A stretch of DNA of 64,000 nucleotides from Bacteroidales bacterium (GCA_017544005.1 JAFYEZ010000037.1:94205-158204), one strand, 5' to 3'; counted from the first letter of the stretch, positions 36,066 to 46,683 are shown. Notes: generated by a model not told the origin, from the sequence alone. Translations and numbers: made by a program.

Positions 36066-37358
36066 CTATTTGTACTCCGCAATGCGGGACTCGAACCAAG
36101 TCTTGACGTCGGTCCAACGGTAGTAGGGTCCGGTGACGGGCCGGAGGGCGGGGATGCGGACCTCCTGCTCATTGTAGAGGAACTTCACGAGGACCGGGTT
36201 TCCGGAGGCGGCGCGATAGAAGATCAACTGCAGGTTGGTGGCCATCGGAATGCGCTCAAAGGCCTGCCAGCGCGGGTTGGCGGCGACCGCCGGCATGCAG
36301 TCGCCCGGGCCTTCGATGCCCATCAGGCCCGCCAGCGGAAGGATGCCGGTATCGTGGCCGAACCGCAGGTCGGCGGCGCGGTTGCTTTCCGGCTTCATGG
36401 CAGCCTCTGCCCGGTCTATGTAATCCTGCAGCAGCCCCTGCGCCGGAGCCCAGAGCACGTTGAGTCCGAATTCTTCGGAATTGGCCATCGATGCATAGCA
36501 GTGCACATTGTAGCTCTCATACTGCGCAAGCAGCTCCTCCGGCGTAAAGTATTTGGTCAGAATCTGCGTGCCGGTCTCCACACACTGGTCAATGCCGCCC
36601 GCGTGATACAACTTCTCCGCAAATCGGTGCGGCTTGTCAATGACTGCGGCAATCGCCTTCTTGGAGCCGCGGAACAGGCTGTTCATCAGGCGGTCCGGAT
36701 TGAAAGATTTCTGCAGCAGCGAGTCGTGAAGCTGCCGGCTGGCGCGCGAAATCATCTTGCCGTCCTTGTAATCGTGGGCCAGCAGCTCTATGTACTTTTT
36801 GCCCGTGATGAAGTGGTATTTTACTTGTGGAACCAGGTTGTCCAGCTCGTCGGTAAAGCTGGCCATGCTGATCAGGCAGCGCGGGATATTGCTCGATTGC
36901 ACATCCACCTCCGTGCGCTGTGCGAAGACCTCCGGTACGCGTCTGTAGAGCCGGGTTGCGATAGCGCGGTGCTCGCGGGCGCCACGTTCGGTCAGGTCGC
37001 CCACCATTCCTTCGTGTTCGGCCGTAACCTTCTCGACATCAGCGAGACACTGCTCGCCCAGCGGCGTGAGGATGCCGGCCTCTTTGGCCTTGGTCAGATA
37101 CTCATAGGCGGCCGTGGCGTTCGATCCGATGCTCCGGCGGCTGCCGTGCCGGCCGTAATGGCTCACGTAAAAAGGGGTATAGCCTGCCGGAGCGGGCGTA
37201 TCGGGGCTTGCGACATATTCATAACTGTGGTGTACGGCTGCAGCCCGGTCCGGATTCTCACGAAGCAGCTCCGCCGTACTTTTCTGCGGCTGGGCGAACA
37301 GGAGCGCCGGAGCGAACACCAGCGTTACGAGCACAAACAAACGGATAAAGGATTTCAT
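36066..37358 (-). CDS. Histidine acid phosphatase (MINPP/phytase-like), secreted
   Basis: 430 residues from the ATG at 37358 (signal peptide FIRLFVLVTLVFAPALLFA-Q). The branch-2 histidine phosphatase motif is YVSHYGRHGSRR (phospho-His in RHGxR), and the proton-donor motif is RFGHDTGILPLAGL (HD, as in AppA-type enzymes). EGMVGDLTERGAREHRAIATRLYRRVPEVF is also typical. Related Bacteroidota enzymes act on inositol polyphosphates; phytate or a sugar phosphate is the probable substrate. Upstream box TAAATTTG at 37374-37381 gives its promoter; the next gene follows after 3 bases. Confidence 0.88.
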   Translation of the reverse strand: MKSFIRLFVLVTLVFAPALLFAQPQKSTAELLRENPDRAAAVHHSYEYVASPDTPAPAGYTPFYVSHYGRHGSRRSIGSNATAAYEYLTKAKEAGILTPLGEQCLADVEKVTAEHEGMVGDLTERGAREHRAIATRLYRRVPEVFAQRTEVDVQSSNIPRCLISMASFTDELDNLVPQVKYHFITGKKYIELLAHDYKDGKMISRASRQLHDSLLQKSFNPDRLMNSLFRGSKKAIAAVIDKPHRFAEKLYHAGGIDQCVETGTQILTKYFTPEELLAQYESYNVHCYASMANSEEFGLNVLWAPAQGLLQDYIDRAEAAMKPESNRAADLRFGHDTGILPLAGLMGIEGPGDCMPAVAANPRWQAFERIPMATNLQLIFYRAASGNPVLVKFLYNEQEVRIPALRPVTGPYYRWTDVKTWFESRIAEYK

Positions 37359-37373
37359 AGGATGCGTTTTCAG

Positions 37374-37381
37374 CAAATTTA
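37374..37381 (-). promoter_or_regulatory. -7 box TAAATTTG of the histidine phosphatase gene
   Basis: Minus-strand consensus, 15 bases before the ATG at 37358, between the phosphatase and the barrel gene. Confidence 0.55.
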
Positions 37382-37388
37382 ACAAAAA

Positions 37389-40298
37389 CTATTTTTTGCC
37401 GGCTTTGCCGGTCTGGCCGAGGCGGAAGATGGCGCGGAGCATCACGTAGCGGTTGATGCCGTTGAAGAGGGCCACCGAGCGGGTCTGCGAGCCGAAGGTG
37501 CGCGTCATGCTGCTGAGCTGCCCGAGCATGTCGAAGGCCTCGAGCCGCAGCGTCATCTTCTTCTTCCACAGCGGCTGGGCGATGGAAGCGTTCCAGATGT
37601 AGTACTGCCGGTTGAGCTCGGGATAGTAGTAGCCCCGTTGGTCCATCACGGAAAAGTCGGTGCTCACGCGCATTGCCCACGGCAGGGTGACGACCACCGA
37701 TCCTCCGGCTGCCAGGTTGAAGATATCCCCGTTCACCTCGGGCCGCAGGTTGCTGCGCTCCATGGTGTACTCCGCCCGGGCGTTGAGGCCGGCCTCGAGC
37801 CACTCGCCCCGGTAGTTGAGATCGAACTGCTCCTTGACCATCAGGCGCGGCGCCACGTTCACCTCGTCGATCTTCTTCTTGGAGTCGTAGAGGTAGGCCA
37901 CGTTGTTCTGGTACTCGCCGCCCGTGTGGTTGCTGACGGACCAGCCGCTCTTGCCGAAGGTCTTGTTGAAGACAAGCGATCCGGTGGCGCGCCAGTTGCC
38001 GCCGATATTGCCCTGCCGGGTGGTGCGGATACCGGTCTCGTGGTCGTAGGAGGTCACCGTGCAGATCTGGTCTTCGGTCAGGCGGTAGGTGCCGTTGATG
38101 ATCAGGCTCTGCTGCCGCTTGATGTTGGAGACGTTGTAGGAGAGCGAGAGGCTGTGGACCTGGGCGGGCTTCAGGTCGGGATTACCCTCGTGAATGTAGA
38201 GCGGGTTGGTGCCCGATGCCACCGGAATCAGCTGGTACATGCTCGGCAGCGAAGCCCAGTTGCTGTAGGTGAAGGAGCACTGCTCAGTCTTGCGCGGATT
38301 GTAGCGCAGGGTGATATTCGGGGCAAACTGGAAATACCTGTTTTCCTGGCTCTTGAGCACATCCTCCTCATACCAGGAGAGCTGGGTGCGCTGCGGACGG
38401 AGGGTGCCGCCGAGGGTCATGTTGAACTTCTTGCGGACATACCGCAGGCTGAGAATGGCGGATCCGGAATAGTAGTCGTAGCGTCCGTGCGCGCTGAGGT
38501 TGTCGTTCAGCCCCGCTTCATACCCGGCAGGCAGCGATGCGAGGGCTTTGCTGTGGCTGACCACCTCGGGCGGGCGCCAGGAGGGGTCGATGGTGGCGAT
38601 GTTGTAATAATCCTTGTCGTTGAGGCGGATCTCCCGCTGGTAACGCAAGGTGGCCTGCAGGTGGAACCCCTTGCCGAGCGGTTCGTTCCAGGCCGCCTGG
38701 AACATCAGGGCGGTGTTGGCGTTTTCAGTGAGCGAACGCAGTGCGCGGATCTGGAGCGAATCGGGATTCTTCTTGATGCGATAGTAGCGCGTGCGGTAGT
38801 TGTTCAGGAGATCCTCTTCGGAGGCCGTGTAGGAATCCTTGGTCCGCAGGGAGAGGGTGCGGCCCTTCTTGGCGAACCGGTAGGTCCAGCTGGCCGTGAG
38901 GGTGGTGACGGTGCGGTGGTTGTAGTTGGTGGTGACATTGTCGCCCGTGTTGCTGCGCGCTTCCTTGAGCGGGTCGCCCTCCGGATAGGCCTGCTCGAGC
39001 CAGTCGTTCGGGTCCGCCACATACTCGTACGGGTTCTTCACGAAATAGGCGCTGCTGTAGCCTGAGTGGGTGCCGTTGCGCACGTACTGGAATTCCGGCT
39101 TGAGGTAGATCGTATGGTTCTTGTTGGGCCGCCACTCCAGCACGAAATCCGATTTGACGGTGTGGTTCAGCGAGTTCGTGAGGTAGTTGGTGTTGTTCCA
39201 GGAGAGGCTGGTGGAGGAGAGATACTCGTTCTTGTTGCGGCTGAGGGCCTCGCGCACATTACCGTCGTAGTGGACGTTTCCGTTGAGGTTCAGCACCTTG
39301 TTCTTGCGCGAGAAGGTGATGCCCGCCTCGCGGGTCATCCGGTCGCCGGCCGATCCGGTGCCGAGCTGGTTGCGCCCCGTGGTGCCGATGCCCGCCTGGC
39401 CGGAAATGTTCTTCTGGCCCAGCACCACCGTGGTCTGCTTCTGTTTGCCGATATTGTTGGCGTTGATGCGGCCCGCGTAGCGGTCGGACGTGCCGCCGCC
39501 CAGGTTGGTCTGGGTCTTCCAGAGGTCCAGGAAGCCTTTTTTGATCTTCAGATCCAGCACCGGCTCGCGTTCGCCGTCGTCCACGCCGGTAATGCGGGTG
39601 AAATCCGACTCGCGCTCATAGGCGTTGATCTTCTCCACCATATCGGCCGTGAGGCTCTTGAGGCCCGCCTTGACGTTGCCGCTGAAGAAGCGTTCGCCGT
39701 TGATCAGCAGTTGGCTGATGGGCTTGCCGTGGAGCGTCACCTCGCCGCCGTCGATACTCAGTCCGGGAATCTTGCGCAGCAGGTCCTCGAGCATCGCATC
39801 TTCCGGCAGGTGGAAGGCCGCCGGGTTGTAAACCAGCGTATCTTCGGCCACCGAAACGACGTTGGCCGCGGCGGTCACCACCGCGCCGGTGAGGAAGGCC
39901 GCTTCCGTCTGCAGGATGATGGTGCCCAGGTCCATGCCGCCCTGGGCCGGGGTGCATTGGATATCAAAACAGCGGTCCGAGTAGCCCAGGAGAGAGATTT
40001 TCAGGATATAGCTGCCTGGATCGGCGCGCAGGGAGAAGCGGCCCTGGCCGTCGGTCATGGCGCCGCGCACCAGGGCGCTGTCGCCGGGGGTGAGCAGCAT
40101 GGCGGCCGCCTGGATGACGGGTTGCAGGGCTGCGGCGGCGTTTTCATCCGTCGTCACCTGCTGCCCGGCCTCCTCCATCACAATGCCCGTGATGCGCGTG
40201 CCGCCGCCCGTCTGCGCTGCGGCATGCCCGCCCGCTGCGGCCCAGAAAACCAGGCTGCAGCCCAACAGAAGAGCGATTCGCAGGCAGAAACGGCGCAT
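37389..40298 (-). CDS. TonB-receptor-like outer-membrane barrel with carboxypeptidase-regulatory domain
   Basis: 969 residues: signal peptide (IALLLGCSLVFWAAAGGHAAA), then a CarboxypepD_reg-like beta-sandwich (ALVRGAMTDGQGRFSLRADPGSYILKISLLGY, about 75-125), a plug-like part (LLRKIPGLSIDGGEVTLHGKPISQLLINGERFFSG), and a barrel to the end with the final KAGKK tail. It belongs to the outer-membrane beta-barrel family related to TonB-dependent receptors, but without a SusD partner nearby. No evident TonB box at the mature N-terminus. Begins 15 bases after mrp and is likely in one operon with it. Ligand unknown. Confidence 0.87.
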   Translation of the reverse strand: MRRFCLRIALLLGCSLVFWAAAGGHAAAQTGGGTRITGIVMEEAGQQVTTDENAAAALQPVIQAAAMLLTPGDSALVRGAMTDGQGRFSLRADPGSYILKISLLGYSDRCFDIQCTPAQGGMDLGTIILQTEAAFLTGAVVTAAANVVSVAEDTLVYNPAAFHLPEDAMLEDLLRKIPGLSIDGGEVTLHGKPISQLLINGERFFSGNVKAGLKSLTADMVEKINAYERESDFTRITGVDDGEREPVLDLKIKKGFLDLWKTQTNLGGGTSDRYAGRINANNIGKQKQTTVVLGQKNISGQAGIGTTGRNQLGTGSAGDRMTREAGITFSRKNKVLNLNGNVHYDGNVREALSRNKNEYLSSTSLSWNNTNYLTNSLNHTVKSDFVLEWRPNKNHTIYLKPEFQYVRNGTHSGYSSAYFVKNPYEYVADPNDWLEQAYPEGDPLKEARSNTGDNVTTNYNHRTVTTLTASWTYRFAKKGRTLSLRTKDSYTASEEDLLNNYRTRYYRIKKNPDSLQIRALRSLTENANTALMFQAAWNEPLGKGFHLQATLRYQREIRLNDKDYYNIATIDPSWRPPEVVSHSKALASLPAGYEAGLNDNLSAHGRYDYYSGSAILSLRYVRKKFNMTLGGTLRPQRTQLSWYEEDVLKSQENRYFQFAPNITLRYNPRKTEQCSFTYSNWASLPSMYQLIPVASGTNPLYIHEGNPDLKPAQVHSLSLSYNVSNIKRQQSLIINGTYRLTEDQICTVTSYDHETGIRTTRQGNIGGNWRATGSLVFNKTFGKSGWSVSNHTGGEYQNNVAYLYDSKKKIDEVNVAPRLMVKEQFDLNYRGEWLEAGLNARAEYTMERSNLRPEVNGDIFNLAAGGSVVVTLPWAMRVSTDFSVMDQRGYYYPELNRQYYIWNASIAQPLWKKKMTLRLEAFDMLGQLSSMTRTFGSQTRSVALFNGINRYVMLRAIFRLGQTGKAGKK

Positions 40299-40313
40299 GG
40301 GGGAAGCCCTGCG

Positions 40314-41204
40314 TTAGAGTTTGGCCGCGATCTTGAGCAGGGCGTTGTAAACAGGACCGTCTTCGGTGGCGGCGGGCTTGCCGGCGTCACCGCCTTCGCG
40401 GATGCCCTGCACCAGCGGAATCTGGCCGAGCAGTTCCAGGCCGTACTTGTCGCAGAGCGGCTTGCAGCCGTCCTTGCCAAAGATGTAATACTTGTTGTTG
40501 GGAAGCTCCGCCGGGGTGAACCAGGCCATGTTCTCCACGACACCCAGGATCTTCTTATTGATCTGCGGGTTGCGGAACATGTTGACCCCCTTTTCCACGT
40601 CGGCCAGGGCCACCGCCTGCGGCGTGCTGACAATCACGGCGCCCGTCAGCGGAATGTCGTTCACGAGCGAGATGTGGATGTCGCCGGTTCCCGGAGGCAT
40701 GTCGATCAGCAGGTAGTCCAGTTCGCCCCAGCGCACCTGCAGAATCATCTGCTTGAGGGCTGTGCAGGCCAGCGGGCCACGCCAGATGAGGGCCTGCTCC
40801 GGTTTGGCGAAGTAGCCGATGGACATCCATTTGACCCCATATTTGCGCACCGGGACAAAGATTTCCTTGCAGTCGGTGGTGTACTCTTCGTCGTCGGTGA
40901 GGCGGGAGCCGTCGGGTTTGTAGATTTCGATCTCGGGCTGCACGTTCTCGGTGCCGGTCATCTTGGGGACGGAGGGTCCATAGACGTCGGCGTCGGCCAG
41001 ACCCACCCGCCAGCCCTGCCGGGCGAGGGTGATGGCGAGGTTCACGGCCACTGTGGATTTACCCACGCCGCCCTTGCCGGAGGCAATGCAGATGATATTC
41101 TTGACATCCTTGAGCAGGTCGTCGTTCAGGTTCAGCACCGGCGCCTGCTTCTTGGGTTTCGGCCCCTCGGGGTTGTAGGGACCTTTGATTTGAAAATCGC
41201 TCAT
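40314..41204 (-). CDS. Mrp/NBP35-family Fe-S cluster carrier ATPase
   Basis: 296 residues from the ATG at 41204 (MSDFQIKG). ParA/MinD-type deviant Walker [20 protein letters not shown], switch motif [14 protein letters not shown], and [13 protein letters not shown] are visible. The family loads or transfers Fe-S clusters (ApbC/Mrp). The usual CxxC of NBP35/Mrp C-termini is not obvious. The gene lies one base after the glycerate-kinase/RNase HII stop and before the barrel gene, so three genes form an operon from a promoter at 42831. Confidence 0.92.
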   Translation of the reverse strand: MSDFQIKGPYNPEGPKPKKQAPVLNLNDDLLKDVKNIICIASGKGGVGKSTVAVNLAITLARQGWRVGLADADVYGPSVPKMTGTENVQPEIEIYKPDGSRLTDDEEYTTDCKEIFVPVRKYGVKWMSIGYFAKPEQALIWRGPLACTALKQMILQVRWGELDYLLIDMPPGTGDIHISLVNDIPLTGAVIVSTPQAVALADVEKGVNMFRNPQINKKILGVVENMAWFTPAELPNNKYYIFGKDGCKPLCDKYGLELLGQIPLVQGIREGGDAGKPAATEDGPVYNALLKIAAKL

Positions 41205-41205
41205 A

Positions 41206-42825
41206 TTAATCAAGTTTATAAGTTTTTCTATGATAAGGTGTTATGCCGTATTTTCGGATGGCTTCGCGGTGTTCGGGGGTGGGATAGGCCATGTTGCGGT
41301 CCCAGCCGTAGGCGGGGTACTCGCGGGCAATCTTCCGCATGAATTCGTCCCGGTGGGTTTTGGCCAGCACCGAGGCGGCGGCGATGGCGGCCGACCGGGC
41401 GTCGCCGTGCACCACGCAGTGGAAGGGAATCCGGGATCCGTCCGGGCGGACGTAGGGACGGAACCGGTTGCCGTCCACCAAGATCTGCTGCGGTGTCACC
41501 GACAGGCCGTCCAGCGCGCGCTGCATTCCGGTGATGGAGGCGTTGAGGATGTTGATCCGGTCAATTTCCTCGGCGGACACCGCCACCACGCTCCAGGCAA
41601 GTGCTTCGCGCTCAATTACTTCGCGCAGCTCTTCGCGTTCCTTTTCACTCATCTGCTTGCTGTCGTTCAGCTTGGGATGATAGAATCCTTCCGGCAGGAT
41701 GACCGCCGCCGCAAAGACGGGCCCGGCCAGGCAGCCGCGGCCCGCTTCGTCACAGCCCGCAATCCGAATTCCTTCTGCCGCAAGCAGTTGCTGCGTGCCG
41801 TGGTAGCAGCGGCACGGATCGGGCTCCACCTCCTGCAGCGTATAGAGGTCGGTGATGCCCGCCTTGTGCCAGACTTTGTAGGGCACCGTGTTGCGTCCGC
41901 AGACCACGAACAGCGGCTTGCGGTATTGCCGGCAGAGGCCCGCGATGCCGTCGATCAGCTTGCCGCTGAGGCTCTGCGCATCGAAACGGCCTTCGCCCGT
42001 AAGGACGGCATCGGCCGCGGCGATCTGCTCTTCCAGCTTGAAGAGCCGGCTGAAAAGCTGCCAGCCGGGGATCAGCCGGGCCCCGTAACGGGCCGCAAGG
42101 GCCGCGCCCACGCCGCCTGCCGCACCGCCGCCCGGAAGCAGCGGATCCAGTCCCGCGCGGGTGGCAAAGGCTTCCATCCGCCGCTCGAGCCGCTCGAGCA
42201 TCGCCGCGTCGGCTCCCTTCTGCGGGCCGAACACCATGGTGGCGCCGTTGATGCCCAGCAGCGGGTTGTTTACGTCGCAGGCCACCAACACCTCGATTTT
42301 TCCCCGGATATGCGCGTCGATCCAGGCCAGGTCCGCCTCCGTGACGTGACGGCCCGGTTCGAGGCACATCATTCCCTCGCCGCCGTCGTTGGTGGCGCTG
42401 CCGCCGATTCCCAGCACGATGCGCTTCGCTCCCAGTTCCACCGCCTTGCGGATCAGGACGCCCAGCCCGAAGGTGCTGGTCTGCTCGGGGTTGCGTTCCT
42501 CCTGCCGGAGGGCGGCCAGTCCGCAGACCTGCGCCATCTCGATAAAGAAGTCGTCGCCACTGCGGAGCATCGGGGCCGAAACCGGGCGCAGCAGGGCATC
42601 GAAAGCGGGCACCTCCACGCGGGTGACGTATTGGCTGAAAGCGCGCTCGATCAGGGCCAAAGAGCCGTCGCCGCCGTCGGCCATCGGCATCTTGACAATC
42701 TCGAGATGTTCCGGCTCCCGCTGGACGCAGTGGGCCAGAACGGCCTTTTCGAGGGCATCGGCGGCCTGGATGGCTGTCGCGGTGCCTTTGAACTTGTCGG
42801 GGGCTATGAGAATGCGTCGTTTCAC
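41206..42825 (-). CDS. Glycerate kinase-RNase HII fusion protein
   Basis: A single uninterrupted frame joins two enzymes. Residues 1-350 are a GlxK-type glycerate kinase ([64 protein letters not shown]), lacking about 25 residues of its normal C-terminus. Residues 352-539 are RNase HII ([46 protein letters not shown]), lacking only its first dozen residues. RNase HII nicks RNA in DNA:RNA hybrids. I choose the GTG at 42825 as start because it begins at the kinase's first strand and the -7 box TAACTTTG lies 5 bases upstream. Could also be a genuine gene pair merged by an indel; see findings. Confidence 0.85.
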   Translation of the reverse strand: MKRRILIAPDKFKGTATAIQAADALEKAVLAHCVQREPEHLEIVKMPMADGGDGSLALIERAFSQYVTRVEVPAFDALLRPVSAPMLRSGDDFFIEMAQVCGLAALRQEERNPEQTSTFGLGVLIRKAVELGAKRIVLGIGGSATNDGGEGMMCLEPGRHVTEADLAWIDAHIRGKIEVLVACDVNNPLLGINGATMVFGPQKGADAAMLERLERRMEAFATRAGLDPLLPGGGAAGGVGAALAARYGARLIPGWQLFSRLFKLEEQIAAADAVLTGEGRFDAQSLSGKLIDGIAGLCRQYRKPLFVVCGRNTVPYKVWHKAGITDLYTLQEVEPDPCRCYHGTQQLLAAEGIRIAGCDEAGRGCLAGPVFAAAVILPEGFYHPKLNDSKQMSEKEREELREVIEREALAWSVVAVSAEEIDRINILNASITGMQRALDGLSVTPQQILVDGNRFRPYVRPDGSRIPFHCVVHGDARSAAIAAASVLAKTHRDEFMRKIAREYPAYGWDRNMAYPTPEHREAIRKYGITPYHRKTYKLD

Positions 42826-42830
42826 CAGGA

Positions 42831-42838
42831 CAAAGTTA
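42831..42838 (-). promoter_or_regulatory. -7 box TAACTTTG of the glycerate kinase-RNase HII operon
   Basis: Minus-strand consensus, 5 bases before a GTG start codon. Predicts a leaderless GTG-initiated mRNA. Confidence 0.6.
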
Positions 42839-42876
42839 ACAAGTAAATCCCGTTTGCGAAAAACATTTAAAAAGTA

Positions 42877-42884
42877 TAAATTTG
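42877..42884 (+). promoter_or_regulatory. -7 box TAAATTTG of EF-G2
   Basis: Exact consensus, 47 bases before the ATG at 42932. Confidence 0.6.
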
Positions 42885-42931
42885 CAGGCTCTACTATAGC
42901 ACGGAAAATCAATCAATATCAAAATAACTGT

Positions 42932-45046
42932 ATGAAAAATTACACATCCGACAAGATTCGCAACGTCGTCCTGCTTGGCGGCACACGTTCCGGCAAGACC
43001 ACGCTTGCCGAAACCATTCTCTTCGAAGGGAAAGTCATTGACCGCCGCGGCAGCGTCGAGGCGAAGACCACCGTCTCCGACAACACCGAGGTTGAGCAGA
43101 TCTACCAGCGTTCCATCTATTCCACCCCGTTCTATGCGGAGTTCATGGACCATAAGTTTAACTTTATCGACGCTCCGGGCGCCGACGATTATATCGGCGG
43201 TGTCATTTCGGCCTTCAAGGTCTGCGATGCCGGCGTGATGCTCGTCAACGCACAGCAGGGTGTCGAGGTCGGCACGGAGATCCACGGCCGGTATGCCGAG
43301 CAGTACAAGATGCCGATCGCCATCGGTGTCAACCAGCTGGACGCTGAAAAGGCCAACTGGGATGCAACCGTCGATTCGCTGCACCAGGCATTTGGCAAGA
43401 AGCCGGTCGTGCTGCAGTATCCGGTCAACCCGGGTCTGGCATTCGACAGCTTCATCGATGTGACCACCATGAAGATGTACAAGTTCAAAGACGAGAACGG
43501 CACCCGCGAGGAGCTGGCCATTCCCGCCGGTGAACAGGCAAAAGCGGAAGAGATGCACGCAGCCCTCGTTGAAATGGCCGCTGAGGCTGACGAGGAGCTG
43601 ATGGAGAAATTCTTCGACGCCGGCGACCTCACCCCGGAAGAGATGCACAAGGGTCTGAACATCGGTTTTGCATCCGGTGAAATCTACCCGGTCTTCTGCC
43701 TCTCCGCCAAGAAGGATATCGGCGTGAAGCGCCTGATGGAATTCCTCATCGAGGTGGCTCCCGCCCCGAAGGAAGACCCCAAGGGCCCGACCTCGCTCTT
43801 CGTCTACAAGACCGCTGTCGAGCCGCACCTGGGCGATGTTTCCTACTTCAAGGTCGTCTCCGGTAAGATCGCCGAGGGTCAGGATGTCGTGAATGTGGAC
43901 AACGGTTCCAAGGAGCGCATCACCGCCCTCTTTGCCGTAGCCGGCAAGAAGAAAGAGAAGGTCACTGAACTCGTCGCCGGCGACATGGGTTGTACCGTGA
44001 AGCTCAAGGCCGTCAAGTCCGACCAGACCCTCAACCAGCCGGGTTACGACAAGGCTGTCGAGCCGATCGTCTTCCCGCAGGCCAAGTATCGCGCAGCCGT
44101 CAAGGCCGTGGACGAGAAGGACGAGGAGAAGCTGGGCGAAGCCCTCAACCGCCTCGCTGCAGAAGACCCGACCATCCGCGTCGAGTACTCCAAGGAGCTC
44201 AAGCAGACCATCATCAACTGCCAGGGCGAACAGCACATCAACGTCCTCAAGTGGCGCATCAACAACGACTACAAGATCAACATCGAGTTCCTCGCGCCAA
44301 AGATCCCGTATCGCGAGACCATCACCAAGGTGGCCAACAGCACCTACCGTCACAAGAAACAGTCCGGCGGTGCCGGCCAGTTCGGTGAGGTGACCCTGCT
44401 GATCGAGCCGATCGTGGAGGGTGTCGAGACCACCGGTAAGTTCAAGATCGACGGCAAGGAGCAGGTGATGAACATCAAATCCAAGGAAGAGTTCGAACTG
44501 CCTTGGGGCGGCAAGTGGGAGTTCTACAACTGCGTCGTCGGCGGTGCCATCGACGCCAGCTTCATGCCGGCCATCAAGAAGGGTATCACCCAGAAGATGG
44601 AAGAGGGTCCGCTCACGGGTTCCTACGCCCGCGACATCCGCGTCTTCGTCTATGACGGTAAGATGCACCCGGTGGACTCCAAGGAAATCGCCTTCATCAT
44701 CGCCGGCCGTAACGCCTTCAAGGAGGCCTTCAAGATGGCAGGTCCGAAGATCCTCGAGCCGATCTACATGGTCGAGATCATGGTCCCGGGCGACTGCATG
44801 GGTGATGTCATGAGCGATATCCAGAACCGCCGCGGTCTGATCGAGGGTATGAACTCCGAGAAGGGCTTCCAGATCCTCCGCGCACGCGTTCCGCTCGCTG
44901 AACTCTACCGCTACTCTACGACGCTGAGCTCGCTCACCTCGGGCCGCGCTTCCTTCACGATGGACTTCCTGGAGTACCAGCAGGTTCCTGCCGACGTCCA
45001 GGACAAGCTCCTCAAGGCATACGTCGAAGAGGACAAGGACGAATAG
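42932..45046 (+). CDS. EF-G paralogue EF-G2, probably without GTPase activity
   Basis: 704 residues, full EF-G domain set including the [15 protein letters not shown]-like domain IV start ([14 protein letters not shown]) and the C-terminal [14 protein letters not shown]-loop GGTRSGKT (16-23) is kept. The switch II sequence is DAPGADDY at 80-87 where DTPGHVDF is standard, so the catalytic His is Ala84; the G4 motif reads NQLD and switch I lacks the RGITI core. In Bacteroides thetaiotaomicron an EF-G2 paralogue was reported to support translation without GTP hydrolysis and to be needed in gut colonisation; this fits that class. The LolD-like ATPase gene overlaps the stop by one base. Confidence 0.93.
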   Translation: MKNYTSDKIRNVVLLGGTRSGKTTLAETILFEGKVIDRRGSVEAKTTVSDNTEVEQIYQRSIYSTPFYAEFMDHKFNFIDAPGADDYIGGVISAFKVCDAGVMLVNAQQGVEVGTEIHGRYAEQYKMPIAIGVNQLDAEKANWDATVDSLHQAFGKKPVVLQYPVNPGLAFDSFIDVTTMKMYKFKDENGTREELAIPAGEQAKAEEMHAALVEMAAEADEELMEKFFDAGDLTPEEMHKGLNIGFASGEIYPVFCLSAKKDIGVKRLMEFLIEVAPAPKEDPKGPTSLFVYKTAVEPHLGDVSYFKVVSGKIAEGQDVVNVDNGSKERITALFAVAGKKKEKVTELVAGDMGCTVKLKAVKSDQTLNQPGYDKAVEPIVFPQAKYRAAVKAVDEKDEEKLGEALNRLAAEDPTIRVEYSKELKQTIINCQGEQHINVLKWRINNDYKINIEFLAPKIPYRETITKVANSTYRHKKQSGGAGQFGEVTLLIEPIVEGVETTGKFKIDGKEQVMNIKSKEEFELPWGGKWEFYNCVVGGAIDASFMPAIKKGITQKMEEGPLTGSYARDIRVFVYDGKMHPVDSKEIAFIIAGRNAFKEAFKMAGPKILEPIYMVEIMVPGDCMGDVMSDIQNRRGLIEGMNSEKGFQILRARVPLAELYRYSTTLSSLTSGRASFTMDFLEYQQVPADVQDKLLKAYVEEDKDE

Positions 45047-45696
45047 TGATATCCGCCCTTCACATCAACAAATCCTTCGGGACCCTCCAGGTCCTGAAGG
45101 ATATTTGTTTTACGGCTTCCGGTGCCGAGGTGGTCAGCATCGTCGGCGCCTCCGGAGCCGGCAAATCCACGCTGCTGCAGATTCTGGGTTCGCTTTCCAA
45201 ACCGGACTCCGGGCGGGTGGAGATCGACGGGGTGGACATCTATTCCCTCTCGTCGGCGGAGCTGGCCCGGTTCCGCAACCGGAAGATCGGGTTCGTGTTC
45301 CAGTTCAACAACCTGCTGCCGGAGTTCACGGCGCAGGAGAACGTGATGATTCCCGCGCTGATTGCCGGACGCTCGCGGCGGGAGGCGGCCGAAGCCGCCT
45401 CGGCGCTGCTCTCGGAACTGGGTCTGAGCGAGCGACTTTCGCACAAACCGTCCGAGCTCAGCGGCGGCGAGCAGCAGCGCGTGGCCGTGGCCCGCGCCCT
45501 GGTGAACAATCCGGCCGTGCTCTTTGCCGACGAGCCCTCGGGCAACCTCGACAGCAAGACCAAGGGCGAACTGCACCGGCTCTTCTTCGACCTGCGTGAC
45601 CGCCACGGTGTCACCATCGTGATTGTCACCCACGACCGCGACCTCGCCGCCCTCTCCGACCGCGTCCTCGAAATGCGCGACGGCCAGTTCCTGTAG
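45046..45696 (+). CDS. LolD/MacB-type ABC transporter ATPase
   Basis: 216 residues, starting at GTG in the TAGTG overlap with the EF-G2 stop. Walker [13 protein letters not shown]-loop [16 protein letters not shown], signature LSGGEQQR, Walker [17 protein letters not shown]-loop IVTHD. The Q-loop neighbourhood is typical of the LolCDE family, which releases lipoproteins from the inner membrane. No permease is adjacent; a MacB/FtsX-type permease in the window (7575-8813) lacks an ATPase of its own. Confidence 0.92.
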   Translation: MISALHINKSFGTLQVLKDICFTASGAEVVSIVGASGAGKSTLLQILGSLSKPDSGRVEIDGVDIYSLSSAELARFRNRKIGFVFQFNNLLPEFTAQENVMIPALIAGRSRREAAEAASALLSELGLSERLSHKPSELSGGEQQRVAVARALVNNPAVLFADEPSGNLDSKTKGELHRLFFDLRDRHGVTIVIVTHDRDLAALSDRVLEMRDGQFL

Positions 45697-45894
45697 GGCG
45701 GGTATCCGTCAGAGCGGCCCCGCCCCTTGGTTGGGCCAACTTGGACCAGTGCAAGCTTTTTTACCTCCCCTTATTTCTCCGCCACAGCCCTCAGGCGCAG
45801 GAGCAAAGCATTGGGCTGGTTTCCAACGAGATACGGAAAATGAGTGGTCGTTTTTGGCTCACTCAGATTTGATAACTAACTGATTATCATAGCG
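45697..45894. other. Intergenic gap
   Basis: 198 bases between the ATPase and trmN6. Contains GC-rich sequence near 45720-45760 and a T-run (AAGCTTTTTTACC) but no clear stem or consensus -7 box. I see no gene in it. Confidence 0.6.
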
Positions 45895-46644
45895 ATGTCG
45901 TGCTCCTTCCAGTTTAAACAATTCTCCGTCAAACAGGATGCCGCCGCGATGAAGGTGGGGACCGACGGGGTGCTGCTCGGCGCCTGGGTCTCTCTGCGGG
46001 GTAACGAACGAATGGCGCTCGATGTCGGGACCGGTACGGGTCTGATTGCCCTGATGCTCGCGCAACGGTCTGCGTCTCTTTCAATCGTGGGCATTGACAT
46101 AGATTCGGCTGCTGCAGAAGAGGCCGCCGCAAACTTCGCTGACTCTCCCTGGGCCGATCGCCTGAAGGCCCTCCCTGTGCGTCTTCAGGATTATGTGTCC
46201 GAAGCGGTCTCCCATGGCGTTGCCAACGAATTCGTCCACGGAGTCTCCGGCGGAGAGACCCCGGTCGCCAGGAGATTCGATCTGATCGTTTCCAATCCAC
46301 CGTTCTTCAAAGCATCGCTCAAGGCGCCCGAAGCGCGGCGGCGGGCGGCGCGGCACGATGATACGCTGCCCCCGGCGGAGCTCATCGCCGCGGCCCGCCA
46401 GCTGCTCTCGCCCGCTGGGCGCCTGGCCGTCATCTATCCCCCGGAAGAAGCCCGCGCCTTTGTGCTCGAAGCCGAGGCGGCTGGTCTTTATCTCACCCGT
46501 CTGACGCGCGTCATCTCCGTAGCCGGCCAGCCGCCCAAGCGTCACCTGCTGGAGTTCTCCCGCACCGCCGGCATGCCCCGCTTCGACGACCTGGTGATCG
46601 GCTCGGCCGAATACCGCAATCTTACCGGCGACTTTTATCTCTAA
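45895..46644 (+). CDS. trmN6: tRNA1(Val) adenine(37)-N6 methyltransferase TrmN6 (YfiC family)
   Basis: 249 residues. Family hallmark start CSFQFKQFSVKQDAAAMKVGTDGVLLGAW; SAM motif I LDVGTGTGLIALMLA; GIDIDSAAAEEA (ribose-binding acid); catalytic NPPFF motif in LIVSNPPFFKASLKAPEARRRAARHDDTLP. The family methylates A37 of tRNA-Val. ATG at 45895 follows TCATAGCG; no good promoter found. Confidence 0.93.
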   Translation: MSCSFQFKQFSVKQDAAAMKVGTDGVLLGAWVSLRGNERMALDVGTGTGLIALMLAQRSASLSIVGIDIDSAAAEEAAANFADSPWADRLKALPVRLQDYVSEAVSHGVANEFVHGVSGGETPVARRFDLIVSNPPFFKASLKAPEARRRAARHDDTLPPAELIAAARQLLSPAGRLAVIYPPEEARAFVLEAEAAGLYLTRLTRVISVAGQPPKRHLLEFSRTAGMPRFDDLVIGSAEYRNLTGDFYL

Positions 46645-46650
46645 AATCGT

Positions 46651-46658
46651 TATCTTTG
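46651..46658 (+). promoter_or_regulatory. -7 box TATCTTTG of the transketolase pair
   Basis: Exact consensus, 25 bases before the ATG at 46684. Confidence 0.6.
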
Positions 46659-46683
46659 TAGCCATAGATAATCCTTCTCATTT

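Noticed and set aside
42389-42931. N-terminal extension of EF-G2 by 181 codons
   Set aside because: Antisense to the glycerate kinase gene; the EF-G2 promoter and start are at 42877 and 42932.
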